Positions 20,628 through 28,559 of a stretch of DNA of 64,000 nucleotides are shown here, piece after piece. The stretch comes from CAYOWQ01 sp964407695 (GTDB taxonomy: Bacteria; Planctomycetota; Phycisphaerae; Phycisphaerales; SM1A02): the NCBI GenBank assembly GCA_964407695.1, contig CAYOWQ010000013.1, forward strand, positions 1-64,000. Direction: 5' to 3'. Both the position numbers and the translations under genes were made by a program. Under the pieces are notes generated by a model, which had not been told where the DNA came from, made no database searches, and saw only the letters and a list, made by a program, of their open reading frames with translations. Within the stretch, counting starts at the first letter, position 1. Each line of letters begins with the position of its first letter.

Positions 20628-21476
20628 ATGATTGCATTCTTCAACAACGTCAAGACCACTTTCTTGTTGGGCGCCCTGTTTGCCATGCTGGTCTGGCTTG
20701 GCTCCTACTGGGGCACGCAGGGCATGATCTTCTTTGGCATTCTCGCGCTGGTGATGAACTTCTCGGCGTGGTTCTTCTCAGACAAACTGGCCATCGCCGC
20801 GATGCGCGGCCACGAAGTGACTGAACAGACCGCTCCTGATCTGTACCGGATGGTGCAATCACTCGCTCAGCGCGCCAATCTTCCCATGCCGCGCGTCTAT
20901 GTGTGCCCTCAGGAGGCGCCGAATGCCTTTGCAACCGGCCGAAATCCAAGGCACGCGGCCGTTGCCGTGACCCAGGGCACCCTGCGGCTGTTGAATCATG
21001 AAGAACTCGAAGGCGTGATCGGCCACGAGTTGGCCCACATCAAGAATCGCGACACGCTGACTTCGGCGGTGGCGGCGACGGTGGCCGGCATCTTCAGCAT
21101 GCTTGCTCAGCACGCCATGTGGTTCGGCCTCGGCGGCAACAATCGCGAGGGTGGGAACCCGTTTATTGGATTGATCATGATCCTGCTGGGCGCCTTCGGA
21201 GCTGCGGTTATCAAGGCGATGATCAGCCGGTCGCGCGAATACGTGGCCGATGCCCACGGAGCTCGCATCGCCGGCTCGCCGCTCGGGCTCGTCAGTGCGC
21301 TGCGCAAGCTCGACGCCTATGCAAAGCAGATCCCGCTCGTTCAGCCCAACCCGGCCATGAACAACCTGTTCATTGTGGAGCCGTTCATGGGCAAGGCGAT
21401 CACGAACCTCTTCGCCAGCCACCCCCCCACCGAGGAACGCATCGCCGCCCTCATGACGCTGGCCGACGATCGCTGA
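20628..21476 (+). CDS. htpX: membrane zinc metalloprotease HtpX
   Basis: 282 residues. Two N-terminal membrane helices (NNVKTTFLLGALFAMLVWLG and MIFFGILALVMNFSAWFF) precede the zinc site HELAH (near residue 131), then two more hydrophobic segments, and the third zinc ligand in SREYVADAHGA. This is the M48B layout of HtpX, which removes misfolded inner membrane proteins in the cytoplasmic membrane together with FtsH. It starts about 100 bases after the riboswitch operon and probably has its own promoter. Confidence 0.95.
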   Translation: MIAFFNNVKTTFLLGALFAMLVWLGSYWGTQGMIFFGILALVMNFSAWFFSDKLAIAAMRGHEVTEQTAPDLYRMVQSLAQRANLPMPRVYVCPQEAPNAFATGRNPRHAAVAVTQGTLRLLNHEELEGVIGHELAHIKNRDTLTSAVAATVAGIFSMLAQHAMWFGLGGNNREGGNPFIGLIMILLGAFGAAVIKAMISRSREYVADAHGARIAGSPLGLVSALRKLDAYAKQIPLVQPNPAMNNLFIVEPFMGKAITNLFASHPPTEERIAALMTLADDR

Positions 21477-21491
21477 TCGGCAGCGTTGGCC

Positions 21492-22400
21492 TTAGGCCGC
21501 GTCAACTGCAGGTCTCAGTTCAAACACCGTGATCTCCGGCCGGGCCAGGAATCGCACGCGCGCCAAGTGTCCGAGGCCACGATTGATGTACAGTCGCCGC
21601 CCATCGCCAAGATCGATCTCGCCCGAGGTATACCGCCGGTTTTTCACCGGCAGGATCGGCGGCGGCAGGAACGGCGGCCTGCATTGTCCGCCGTGGGTGT
21701 GCCCACAGAGTATCCAACCCGTGTAGTCATTCCAGCCGGGTTCATCCGCGCCGTCGGGGTTGTGGCAGAGTGCCAGATGCACATCCGCCCGAGACACAGT
21801 TGAGAACGTGAGATCCAGATCAAAGTTGCCCGACCAGAGATCGTCGACACCGGCGACGTTCAGGCCGTCGATCGTGGCAACGGAATTTCGCAGCGGTTGA
21901 ATCCCTCGCTGTCGCAAACCCGCTGCCAGTTCGTCCGCCACCGGGCCGGCGCGGAACCCAGCGCCGTAGTCGTGATTGCCAAGGATCGCGATGGAACCCA
22001 GCCGTCCGTGTGGAAACCGGTCGCACAGACCGAGGATGCGCTTCACCCATGGCGTTGTTGCATGCGTTGTGAAATCGCCGGTCACCACGACAAGGTCAGC
22101 GCTGATCTCTCGAACCCGATCGAACGCCTCGAGCAGGAACGCATCCTCCACGTTGCTGCAGCAGTGCAGGTCGCTGACCTGCACAATTCGACGACCAATC
22201 CACGCCGCAGGCAGGTTGGCAATCTCCATCGGCCGCGAGACAACCTCAATCCAGCGCGGCTCAATGCGCCAGGCGTAGCCGAACAACCCCGCACCGGTCA
22301 GCCCCGCGGCACCGGCCGCAAGAAAACGGCGGCGGGAGAGCAGTCTGGAGGCATTACCGTCAGTTCGAGTCACCGGGGTGGTACTGAGTAATGTCTCCAT
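21492..22400 (-). CDS. Tat-exported metallophosphoesterase (YaeI-like)
   Basis: 302 residues from the ATG at 22400. The N-terminus has SRRRFLAAGAAGLTGAG, a twin-arginine export signal. The metallophosphoesterase motifs are QVSDLH, GDFTTH, GNHD and GHTHGG in the normal order, which give a two-metal centre. The YaeI branch includes lipid A or UDP-sugar phosphodiesterases at the membrane, and the exact substrate is unknown. The gene is convergent with htpX, with a 15-base gap. The longer upstream start was rejected because it lacks a ribosome-binding site. Confidence 0.9.
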   Translation of the reverse strand: METLLSTTPVTRTDGNASRLLSRRRFLAAGAAGLTGAGLFGYAWRIEPRWIEVVSRPMEIANLPAAWIGRRIVQVSDLHCCSNVEDAFLLEAFDRVREISADLVVVTGDFTTHATTPWVKRILGLCDRFPHGRLGSIAILGNHDYGAGFRAGPVADELAAGLRQRGIQPLRNSVATIDGLNVAGVDDLWSGNFDLDLTFSTVSRADVHLALCHNPDGADEPGWNDYTGWILCGHTHGGQCRPPFLPPPILPVKNRRYTSGEIDLGDGRRLYINRGLGHLARVRFLARPEITVFELRPAVDAA

Positions 22401-22518
22401 CGGTTCTGGTCTGTGGCTCGCACGACAACATCCTGCTGGGATTCCTTGGCGCATTCCCCGCCGATGACGCGTGTTGCCTTAGAGAGGAGTTTTTCGGTCC
22501 CCCAAACAGGAGCTTTCC

Positions 22519-23586
22519 ATGCCTCAGATCCGCATCCACGGTTTCTCGACCACCATGCTCTCAACGAGCCTTCTCGCCGCCATGTTGGCTTCTTCCACGT
22601 TTGCCAGCCTGAAGTGGCAGACATCGGCCGCCCCCGGCGGGTTCATGCAATCCTGCGCCGGCCCGTCCGGCGGCGGATCCAGCCCCTGGCCCGGCGACGA
22701 CATCTTTCCCATGTTCCCCGATGCCTCGGCCGACAAGGAAGAACTCGCCTTCACCGGCGACACCAGCGCTTCCACCAGCGCAGCGTTCAGCGGCCCTGCC
22801 GGCTCCGGCACCGCCACCAATTCGTCGTCCGGAACGTCGGGCCTCGGGTTCATCGCCGGTTTCGCCGCCAACGACGCCCCGAACAACTCGTTCTTCGCCC
22901 ACGCCGAGTCCAACGGCGGCTGGTCGGAGATGTTCACCGTCTCCAATCCCGCGCTGACCGGGCAGGATGGTTTCATGCAGTTCACCCTCAATGTCAATGG
23001 ATCTCTTTCGGCTGCGGGGTTTGCAGGCTTGAGCGGGTTTGTCGTCACGGGCTACAAGGACAACGCGCAGCTTCTCAAGAACGCGCTCTTCAGCGAGGGT
23101 GGCTCGGACCTCCTCGGCACCGATCGGCAATATGGCAACTGGGGCATCGCCACCTATGCCGTCAACGAATCGGTCAGCAAGACCGTCGACGACACCGTCA
23201 CCTTCGCCGTACCGATCAAGTTCGGGACCCCGTTCAAGCTCGGTATTTATGCCAAGGCCAAGGCGGGCATGCGCTCCGCCAGCGGTGTGCCGGGCAACAG
23301 CACCTGCACGGCCGACTTCTCGCAGGGTCTCATCTGGGGCGGCATTGTCGCCGTCTATCACGGCATGACCCCGATCGACGACTACACGATCTCGTCGGGC
23401 AGCGGCGTTGACTGGGACATTCCATTCGATGCCGGCGACCCCGCCGACCTCAACGGCGACGGCGTGGTCAATGGCGCGGACCTCGGCCTGCTGCTGGCTG
23501 CGTGGGGCACGCCGGATGGCGACATCAACGGAGATGGCACCACGGATGGCGCTGACCTTGGGCTGCTGCTGGGAAGCTGGAGTTGA
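22519..23586 (+). CDS. secreted dockerin-repeat protein
   Basis: 355 residues. A signal peptide (MLSTSLLAAMLASSTFA) is followed by about 280 residues rich in G, S and A, with beta-strand patterns such as DGFMQFTLNVNGSLSAAGFA and LSGFVVTGYKDN, which look like a single extracellular beta-sandwich. I do not recognise a family. The protein ends with two calcium loops (ADLNGDGVVNGADLGLLL and GDINGDGTTDGADLGLLL). AGGAG lies eight bases before the ATG. No cohesin partner is visible in the window. It stands alone; a strong terminator lies 127 bases downstream. Confidence 0.85.
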   Translation: MPQIRIHGFSTTMLSTSLLAAMLASSTFASLKWQTSAAPGGFMQSCAGPSGGGSSPWPGDDIFPMFPDASADKEELAFTGDTSASTSAAFSGPAGSGTATNSSSGTSGLGFIAGFAANDAPNNSFFAHAESNGGWSEMFTVSNPALTGQDGFMQFTLNVNGSLSAAGFAGLSGFVVTGYKDNAQLLKNALFSEGGSDLLGTDRQYGNWGIATYAVNESVSKTVDDTVTFAVPIKFGTPFKLGIYAKAKAGMRSASGVPGNSTCTADFSQGLIWGGIVAVYHGMTPIDDYTISSGSGVDWDIPFDAGDPADLNGDGVVNGADLGLLLAAWGTPDGDINGDGTTDGADLGLLLGSWS

Positions 23587-23598
23587 GGAGGAGCTCGA

Positions 23599-23670
23599 AG
23601 AGACTGAGAGACAAAGAGACTAAGAGACTAAGAGACAAAGAGACTGAGAGACTGAGTGGTGGCACGGTTG
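23599..23670 (+). repeat. 8-bp tandem repeat with a dispersed flank
   Basis: Seven tandem 8-mers of the form AGAGACTG, AGAGACAA or AGAGACTA run from 23599 to 23654 and are followed by TGGTGGCACGGTTGG. An inverted copy of this same arrangement is present at 35230-35280, so it is a mobile or recurring intergenic element, not chance low complexity. Confidence 0.8.
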
Positions 23671-23712
23671 GTCCGCCAGTGAATCCGCTCGCTCTCGCCA
23701 CCCCACCCACGA

Positions 23713-23742
23713 AAACACCCCGCGAGTCCTCGCGGGGTGTTT
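23713..23742. terminator. bidirectional rho-independent terminator
   Basis: A perfect 14-bp inverted repeat (AAACACCCCGCGAG / CTCGCGGGGTGTTT) has a two-base centre. The AAA and TTT ends give a U-tract in both directions. It separates the plus-strand dockerin gene from the convergent minus-strand gene ending at 23787. Confidence 0.85.
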
Positions 23743-23786
23743 CAATGTTGACGTGTTGACCAGTTGACGTGTTTTGCGGCGCCGCC

Positions 23787-24155
23787 TTACGGCACCGCCG
23801 GGCACGCCAGCCCCGTAAAGCTCGGGGCTCTCAATCCGTTCACGCCGATCACCGTCTGCATCACGCTGTCGTAATCGAGCACGGGCGAACCGGGCGTATT
23901 CACCTGGTTCACGGCGGTGATTCTCACCGTCGTGGGGTCGCCGCCGACCAGCGCCACCGTTCCCGTCTGGTAGCGCCTTGCGGTCTGCTCGATCCGAAAC
24001 GTTCCCGCATCGAAACTGCCTCCGGCAATCGGCTGCAGTTCCTGATCGAACGTGACATACACCGCCGTCTCCGAGCCGTCGAACACGGCCGAGACCGGCA
24101 ACGGCGGATGCTCACACGGGAAACGTGCTGTCGGCGACAAAACCCCCGACCGCAT
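23787..24155 (-). CDS. small beta-sandwich (Ig-like) protein, unknown function
   Basis: Up to 122 residues. After a poor N-terminus the sequence VSAVFDGSETAVYVTFDQEL looks like an Ig-like strand pair, and the ending VIGVNGLRAPSFTGLACPAVP is distinctive. The same pattern (IESATAVGAVLTLTFDQPVV) occurs in the preceding gene, so the two are related domains. The start is unclear: the ATG at 24155 overlaps the upstream gene by 44 bases, and TTG or GTG codons further in are alternatives. It could also be the second half of one two-domain protein split by a frameshift. Third gene of a minus-strand cluster. Confidence 0.5.
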   Translation of the reverse strand: MRSGVLSPTARFPCEHPPLPVSAVFDGSETAVYVTFDQELQPIAGGSFDAGTFRIEQTARRYQTGTVALVGGDPTTVRITAVNQVNTPGSPVLDYDSVMQTVIGVNGLRAPSFTGLACPAVP

Positions 24156-24435
24156 TGCGGACCGCTGGATCCTGAAACGGAATGGTCACCTCGCTCGCTG
24201 CGGCGATCGTCGCCGAAAAGGTCACCGCCAGCGTGGTGGGCGTGGTCAGCACAGCGCTGGTCGCCGTCGCCCCCGCCACATCGGTGGTGTATTTCGGCGT
24301 GCCCTTGAGCACGACCGGCTGATCAAACGTGAGGGTGAGCACGGCGCCCACCGCCGTGGCTGACTCGATCCGCACCGGGGTCTCGCGCGTCGGCAGAGCC
24401 CGGCCGCTGGTCGGTCTTGAAGTCGTTCGAAGCAT
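24112..24435 (-). CDS. small Ig-like beta-sandwich protein, unknown function
   Basis: 107 residues. No signal peptide. The body, from RIESATAVGAVLTLTFDQ onward, has alternating hydrophobic strands and many threonines and alanines, like a bacterial Ig-like or SwmB-type domain. It starts 54 bases after the 255-residue gene at 24490-25257 and is followed by a related reading frame. Together they look like a small structural-protein operon. No family recognised. Confidence 0.6.
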   Translation of the reverse strand: MLRTTSRPTSGRALPTRETPVRIESATAVGAVLTLTFDQPVVLKGTPKYTTDVAGATATSAVLTTPTTLAVTFSATIAAASEVTIPFQDPAVRNAVGGFVADSTFPV

Positions 24436-24489
24436 GGCAATCTCCTTCTATGAGAAGTTTCAGAGTTGAGGTCAGAAGAACACGCGGGC

Positions 24490-25257
24490 TCACGCCGCCT
24501 CGGCCAGTCCATCGCCGCCGGAGAGGTTGAGCGTCGGCCCGCTTTCGGAATCACCTTCCACCACCGGTTGGGCAACACCCACGGCAGGGGCCACGATCCG
24601 CATGGTCACCGGCAGGCTCCAAGGCCCGGTCTCGCCGCGCATCGACGCCCAGCGGGCGTAATACGTCGCATTGGCGCCATCCTCCTCGGCGGTGAAGTTC
24701 ACCTGCACCGGGTTCTTCGTGAACTTGCCGAGGAACTTCGCATCATCGAGCGACCCCTGCCCATCGGCGGTGATCGCCACGAACAGTTGCAGCTCGCTGG
24801 CACCGAACGGCTTCGCCCGCGAATCCGGCGTGGTGGAATCGCTGTAACGGATCTCCTGCACGCCGGGCGTGGCGAGGATGATGCTCAGAATCGGCGAGGT
24901 CTGCGGACACTCCACCGGGTTGCGGTCGGGGTTGATCGGGCGAACGCCGATGGTCACCTTGTCCGAATCCGCCACGCCCGGGGCGTCCTTAATTAAGATC
25001 GCATACTGCCGACACAGCGTCTCGGCGATCGAGCGGGCGTCATCCTTCTCGATGATCGTGGCCCTGGTGCGGGTGGCCTCGTTGCTGGAGATGGCGAGCT
25101 TGGCGACGAAATCATCCACCGCCGCCTGCACCGACGCCGCCTGTGCCGGCGTCATGAGAAACTTTCCGGGGTCCGCCGAAATGTTGGTGGCGAACGTCTC
25201 TCCCCACGTGCGAAACCCTTCATCGCTCGCGGGGATATAGCTCCCTGTTGCTGCCAT
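24490..25257 (-). CDS. unknown protein with fibronectin-like C-terminal domain, paralogue of 54679-55455
   Basis: 255 residues, no signal peptide. Residues 1-110 are helical (FRTWGETFATNISADPG, then PAQAASVQAAVDDFVAKLAI) and contain IIEKDDARSIAETLCRQYA. Residues about 145-235 are a beta domain with YYARWASMRGETGPWSLPV, the typical strand pair of a fibronectin III-like fold. The gene at 54679-55455 shares this organisation and key motifs (YLPT start, TWATNF, AIIAKDGAR, ARWLNP...GP). GGAGG precedes the ATG by seven bases. First gene of the three-gene cluster. Function unknown. Confidence 0.75.
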   Translation of the reverse strand: MAATGSYIPASDEGFRTWGETFATNISADPGKFLMTPAQAASVQAAVDDFVAKLAISSNEATRTRATIIEKDDARSIAETLCRQYAILIKDAPGVADSDKVTIGVRPINPDRNPVECPQTSPILSIILATPGVQEIRYSDSTTPDSRAKPFGASELQLFVAITADGQGSLDDAKFLGKFTKNPVQVNFTAEEDGANATYYARWASMRGETGPWSLPVTMRIVAPAVGVAQPVVEGDSESGPTLNLSGGDGLAEAA

Positions 25258-25587
25258 GAAAACCCTCCTTCCGGGCGCGCGACAGCGCCCTGTGAGTACT
25301 TCCGGACTTTCAGATTTCAGATCAACCCTCGAACAACCCGGGGCGCATCAACGTGATGCAGATGAGTTTTCGGCGCAATGCGTGCGCGACTTGGGGGAAA
25401 AGAAAAATTCTTTCAAAGATTTTTTTCGGGGGTGCTTAATCGACTGTCGCGCGGTTGGGCGCTGGGGAGGGCTCTGTAGGCGAATGAACACCGGTTGTCA
25501 TAGAAGTCTCGCACGCGCCAAACGATGCATGTGAGCGACCGCGTCCGCCGCGAGGCCGACGCCGTTACATGTCCTGCCCATCAGTCC
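25258..25587. other. intergenic region with an AT-rich block
   Basis: 330 bases between the unknown cluster and cysA. The stretch 25397-25429 is strikingly AT-rich for this genome (A-tracts and T-tracts, for example AAAGAAAAATTC and GATTTTTTTC) and could be a curved upstream element for the minus-strand cluster. I see no gene, no RNA and no clear terminator after cysA. Confidence 0.4.
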
Positions 25588-26691
25588 TTACACGGAAGAA
25601 TTTCCCTCTCCGGCGAACACCCGGACATGGCGCGGGCGGACGAATACGGTGCAGCCCGCCGTGAGCGCCATGGTGATGAATCGCTCCTGCGAGAGCTCCG
25701 CCATGAGCGACTGCTGCGCTGAGGTGCGAAGCTCAACCCGCACGATCGGACCCGCCGAATGAACCCGGATGACCGTGGCTGTGATCGAGGGCATGCCGTC
25801 GGCATCCGTATCGATCGTCAGATCGTGGGGCCGAATGAAGAGTCGGGCTTCGCCGTCCGCCGGAACTGCCGGGGCCGCCGAGTCCCTGATCGGCACGGTG
25901 TCAATCGGCACATCGATCGGCCCCAGCTGCACCCGCCCCGCATCGATCCGTCCGTGAAACTGGTTCACTTCGCCGAGGAACCGCATCACGAACTCGCTGC
26001 GCGGATGGTGGAACACATCGTCGGGCGTTCCGACCTGCTCGATGCGCCCGCGGTTCATCACCACGATCCGGTCCGCCACTTCGAGCGCTTCATCCTGATC
26101 GTGCGTCACGAAGACGCTGGTGATGTGCAGCTCATCGTGCAGGCGTCGAAGCCAGGCTCGCAGCTCCTTGCGCACCTTCGCATCGAGCGCGCCGAAGGGT
26201 TCATCCAGCAGAAGCACGCGCGGCTCAACCGCGAGGGCGCGCGCCAGCGCTACGCGCTGCCGCTGTCCGCCCGAGAGCTGGCTGGGGTAGCGCCCGGCGA
26301 GGCCGTCGAGCTGAACCAGCCGCAGCAGCTCGTGTACCCGGTCGCGAATCGCTTTCCGCGACGGGCGCGAATGCCACGGTCGAACCCGAAGCCCGAAGGC
26401 CACGTTGTTGAAGACGCTCATGTGGCGGAAGAGGGCGTAGTGCTGGAATACGAAACCCACCTGGCGCCGCCGAACCGGTCGACGCGCCACATCTTCGCCG
26501 TGAAAGAGGATGGATCCCGATTCGGGGTCCGCGGGCTCGAGGCCCGCGATGATGCGAAGCAGCGTCGTCTTGCCCGATCCCGACGGCCCCAGCAGCGCGA
26601 CGAGGCTTCCCGTCGGCACGTGCAGGCTGACGTCATCGAGGGCCTTGAAGGCGCTGAACGATTTCGTGATGTTCCGTACGTCGATGCTCAT
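25588..26691 (-). CDS. cysA: sulfate ABC transporter ATP-binding protein
   Basis: 367 residues. Walker A GPSGSGKTT (near 36), signature LSGGQRQRVALARAL, Walker B LLLDEPFGALD, and the switch histidine in FVTHDQDEALEVAD. The C-terminal 130 residues form TOBE-type strands (RLFIRPHDLTID, VFVRPRHVRVF), as in CysA and other polar-substrate importers. It hydrolyses ATP to drive sulfate import through CysT and CysW. Its ATG overlaps the cysW stop by four bases (ATGA). Last gene of the operon. Confidence 0.95.
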   Translation of the reverse strand: MSIDVRNITKSFSAFKALDDVSLHVPTGSLVALLGPSGSGKTTLLRIIAGLEPADPESGSILFHGEDVARRPVRRRQVGFVFQHYALFRHMSVFNNVAFGLRVRPWHSRPSRKAIRDRVHELLRLVQLDGLAGRYPSQLSGGQRQRVALARALAVEPRVLLLDEPFGALDAKVRKELRAWLRRLHDELHITSVFVTHDQDEALEVADRIVVMNRGRIEQVGTPDDVFHHPRSEFVMRFLGEVNQFHGRIDAGRVQLGPIDVPIDTVPIRDSAAPAVPADGEARLFIRPHDLTIDTDADGMPSITATVIRVHSAGPIVRVELRTSAQQSLMAELSQERFITMALTAGCTVFVRPRHVRVFAGEGNSSV

Positions 26692-27611
26692 GCGCTCTCC
26701 GTGGCCGCTCCGGATGTCTGTGTCTCGATCGAGGCGGCGGCCGCGTGCTCAGCGCGGAGCCGCCATTCAAGGACTGACTTCAGAATGAGCGTCACCAGCG
26801 CCAGAATCGCCATGAGCGAAGCCACCGCGAACGCCGCAGCGAAGTTGTATTCGTTGTAGAGGATCTCGACGTGCAGCGGCATGGTGTTGGTCTTCTCGCG
26901 AATGTGGCCCGACACCACCGAGACCGCGCCGAACTCACCCATCGCGCGGGCGTTGGCGAGGATGATGCCGTAGAGGAGGGCCCACTTGACGTTGGGCAGC
27001 GTGATGCGGAAGAAGGTCTGCCAGCCGCCGGCCCCGAGGGTGATTGCCGCCTGTTCCTCCTCTGTGCCCTGCGCCTGCATGAGGGGGATCAGCTCGCGCG
27101 CCACGAATGGAAACGTGATGAAGATCGTCGCGATCACAATTCCGGGTACGGCGAAGATCACCTGGATGTCATGGTCGCGCAACCAGGGACCCAGCCATCC
27201 CTGCAAGCCGAAGAGAAGCACAAAGATCAGCCCGCTGATCACGGGCGACACGGCGAACGGCAGGTCGATCAGCGTCAAAAGCAGGTTCCGGCCGGGGAAC
27301 TGGAATTTCGCGATCGACCACGCGGCCGAGAGGCCGAAGACGGTGTTGAGGGGAACGGCGATCGCGGCGGTCAGCAAGGTGAGCCGGATGGCGTCGATCG
27401 CCGCCGGATCATGGAAACTCTCCAGGTAGACGCCGAAACCCTTGCGAAGCGCCTCGGTGAATACGGTGATCAGGGGCAGCAGAAGGAACAATCCGAGAAA
27501 ACCCACACTGATGATGATGAGCAGCCATTGAAACGCGCGCGGCTCACCGACGGCGGTCCGCATCGTGTGCGATTTCTCCGCACGTGCGCGAGGGGGGGCA
27601 ACGGCAATCAT
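26688..27611 (-). CDS. cysW: sulfate ABC transporter permease CysW
   Basis: 307 residues, about six membrane helices, with the permease EAA loop (EEQAAITLGAGGWQTFFRITLP) that docks onto CysA. Stretches such as ANARAMGEFGAVSVVSGHI are characteristic of CysW. The ATG at 27611 has GAGG a few bases before it. A longer frame to 27851 overlaps cysT and lacks a ribosome-binding site, so I rejected it. It starts ten bases after cysT ends, and overlaps cysA by four bases. Confidence 0.95.
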   Translation of the reverse strand: MIAVAPPRARAEKSHTMRTAVGEPRAFQWLLIIISVGFLGLFLLLPLITVFTEALRKGFGVYLESFHDPAAIDAIRLTLLTAAIAVPLNTVFGLSAAWSIAKFQFPGRNLLLTLIDLPFAVSPVISGLIFVLLFGLQGWLGPWLRDHDIQVIFAVPGIVIATIFITFPFVARELIPLMQAQGTEEEQAAITLGAGGWQTFFRITLPNVKWALLYGIILANARAMGEFGAVSVVSGHIREKTNTMPLHVEILYNEYNFAAAFAVASLMAILALVTLILKSVLEWRLRAEHAAAASIETQTSGAATESA

Positions 27612-27621
27612 GTGATTTTCC

Positions 27622-28449
27622 TCACGCTCGCGACCATCGATTGCTCCACCATTGCAGGAGGTTGATGACCAGGAGCAGCACGAACGAGAGAACGAGCATG
27701 ACCACCGCGATCGCGGCGGCTCCTTCGTAGTCGTATTGCTCCAGCTTGGTAATGATGAGAAGCGGAACGATCTCCGTTCGCATCGGCATGTTGCCGCTGA
27801 TGAAGACGACCGATCCATATTCGCCCAGCGCCCGGGCAAACGAGAGTGCAAAGCCCGTCAGGAGAGGCGGCAGAAGCGCCGGCAGAATCACGCGGCGAAA
27901 CGTCTGGAGGCGGGCTGCGCCAAGGCTGGCAGCCGCCTCTTCAACCTCCACTTCCAGATCCTCAATCGCGGGCTGCAGCGTGCGGACAACAAACGGCAAA
28001 CCAATGAACGTCAGCGCGATGCAGACGCCCAGCGGGGAGAATGCGGCCTTGATGCCCAAGGGCTCAAGCCACTGGCCGATCCAGCCGTTTGGCGCATAGA
28101 GCGCGGTAAGGGCAATGCCTGAGACCGCCGTGGGCAGGGCGAATGGCAGGTCGACGATCGCATCCAGCAGCCGCCGGCCCGGAAACCGATAACGCACGAG
28201 CACCCACGCCACGATAAAGCCGAAGATGGAATTCACCACCGCCCCAAGCAGCGAAGCGCCGACGCTCAGCTTGAACGACGCGATCACCCGTGGATTGGCC
28301 ACGACTTCCCAGAAGCGATCGAGCCCCATGCCGGCAGACTTGGCAAACAGCGCCGCGAGGGGAATGAAAACGATCACGCTGGAATAGACGATGGTGAATC
28401 CAAGCGTCATTCCGAGTCCAGGCAACGGAGATCGGCGTGATCGAAGCAT
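27622..28449 (-). CDS. cysT: sulfate ABC transporter permease CysT (CysU)
   Basis: 275 residues from the ATG at 28449. Six membrane helices and an EAA loop (EEAAASLGAARLQTFRRVILP) are present, and ARALGEYGSVVFISGNMP is the CysT-specific signature segment. It forms the transmembrane pore with CysW. A strong inverted repeat sits 22 bases upstream, in the gap after the sulfate-binding protein gene. No clear ribosome-binding site is visible, so the start could be slightly further in at the GMTLGFTIV methionine. Confidence 0.92.
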   Translation of the reverse strand: MLRSRRSPLPGLGMTLGFTIVYSSVIVFIPLAALFAKSAGMGLDRFWEVVANPRVIASFKLSVGASLLGAVVNSIFGFIVAWVLVRYRFPGRRLLDAIVDLPFALPTAVSGIALTALYAPNGWIGQWLEPLGIKAAFSPLGVCIALTFIGLPFVVRTLQPAIEDLEVEVEEAAASLGAARLQTFRRVILPALLPPLLTGFALSFARALGEYGSVVFISGNMPMRTEIVPLLIITKLEQYDYEGAAAIAVVMLVLSFVLLLVINLLQWWSNRWSRA

Positions 28450-28470
28450 GGGCGACAATGTCCAACGGCA

Positions 28471-28516
28471 GGGAAGCTGTGATCCGCATGATGTCGTGCG
28501 GATCACAGTGCTTCCC
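28471..28516 (-). terminator. intercistronic hairpin between sbp and cysT
   Basis: An 18-bp inverted repeat: arms GGGAAGC + TGTGATCCGCA and TGCGGATCACA + GCTTCCC, with a two-base bulge and an eight-base loop. There is no U-tract, so it is more likely a partial terminator or an RNase barrier that keeps the upstream porin and binding-protein mRNA abundant relative to the permease mRNA. Confidence 0.6.
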
Positions 28517-28559
28517 TTCCGTGGGGAGACTCAGCTCGTGAACGTGCTGATGGGTGTGG

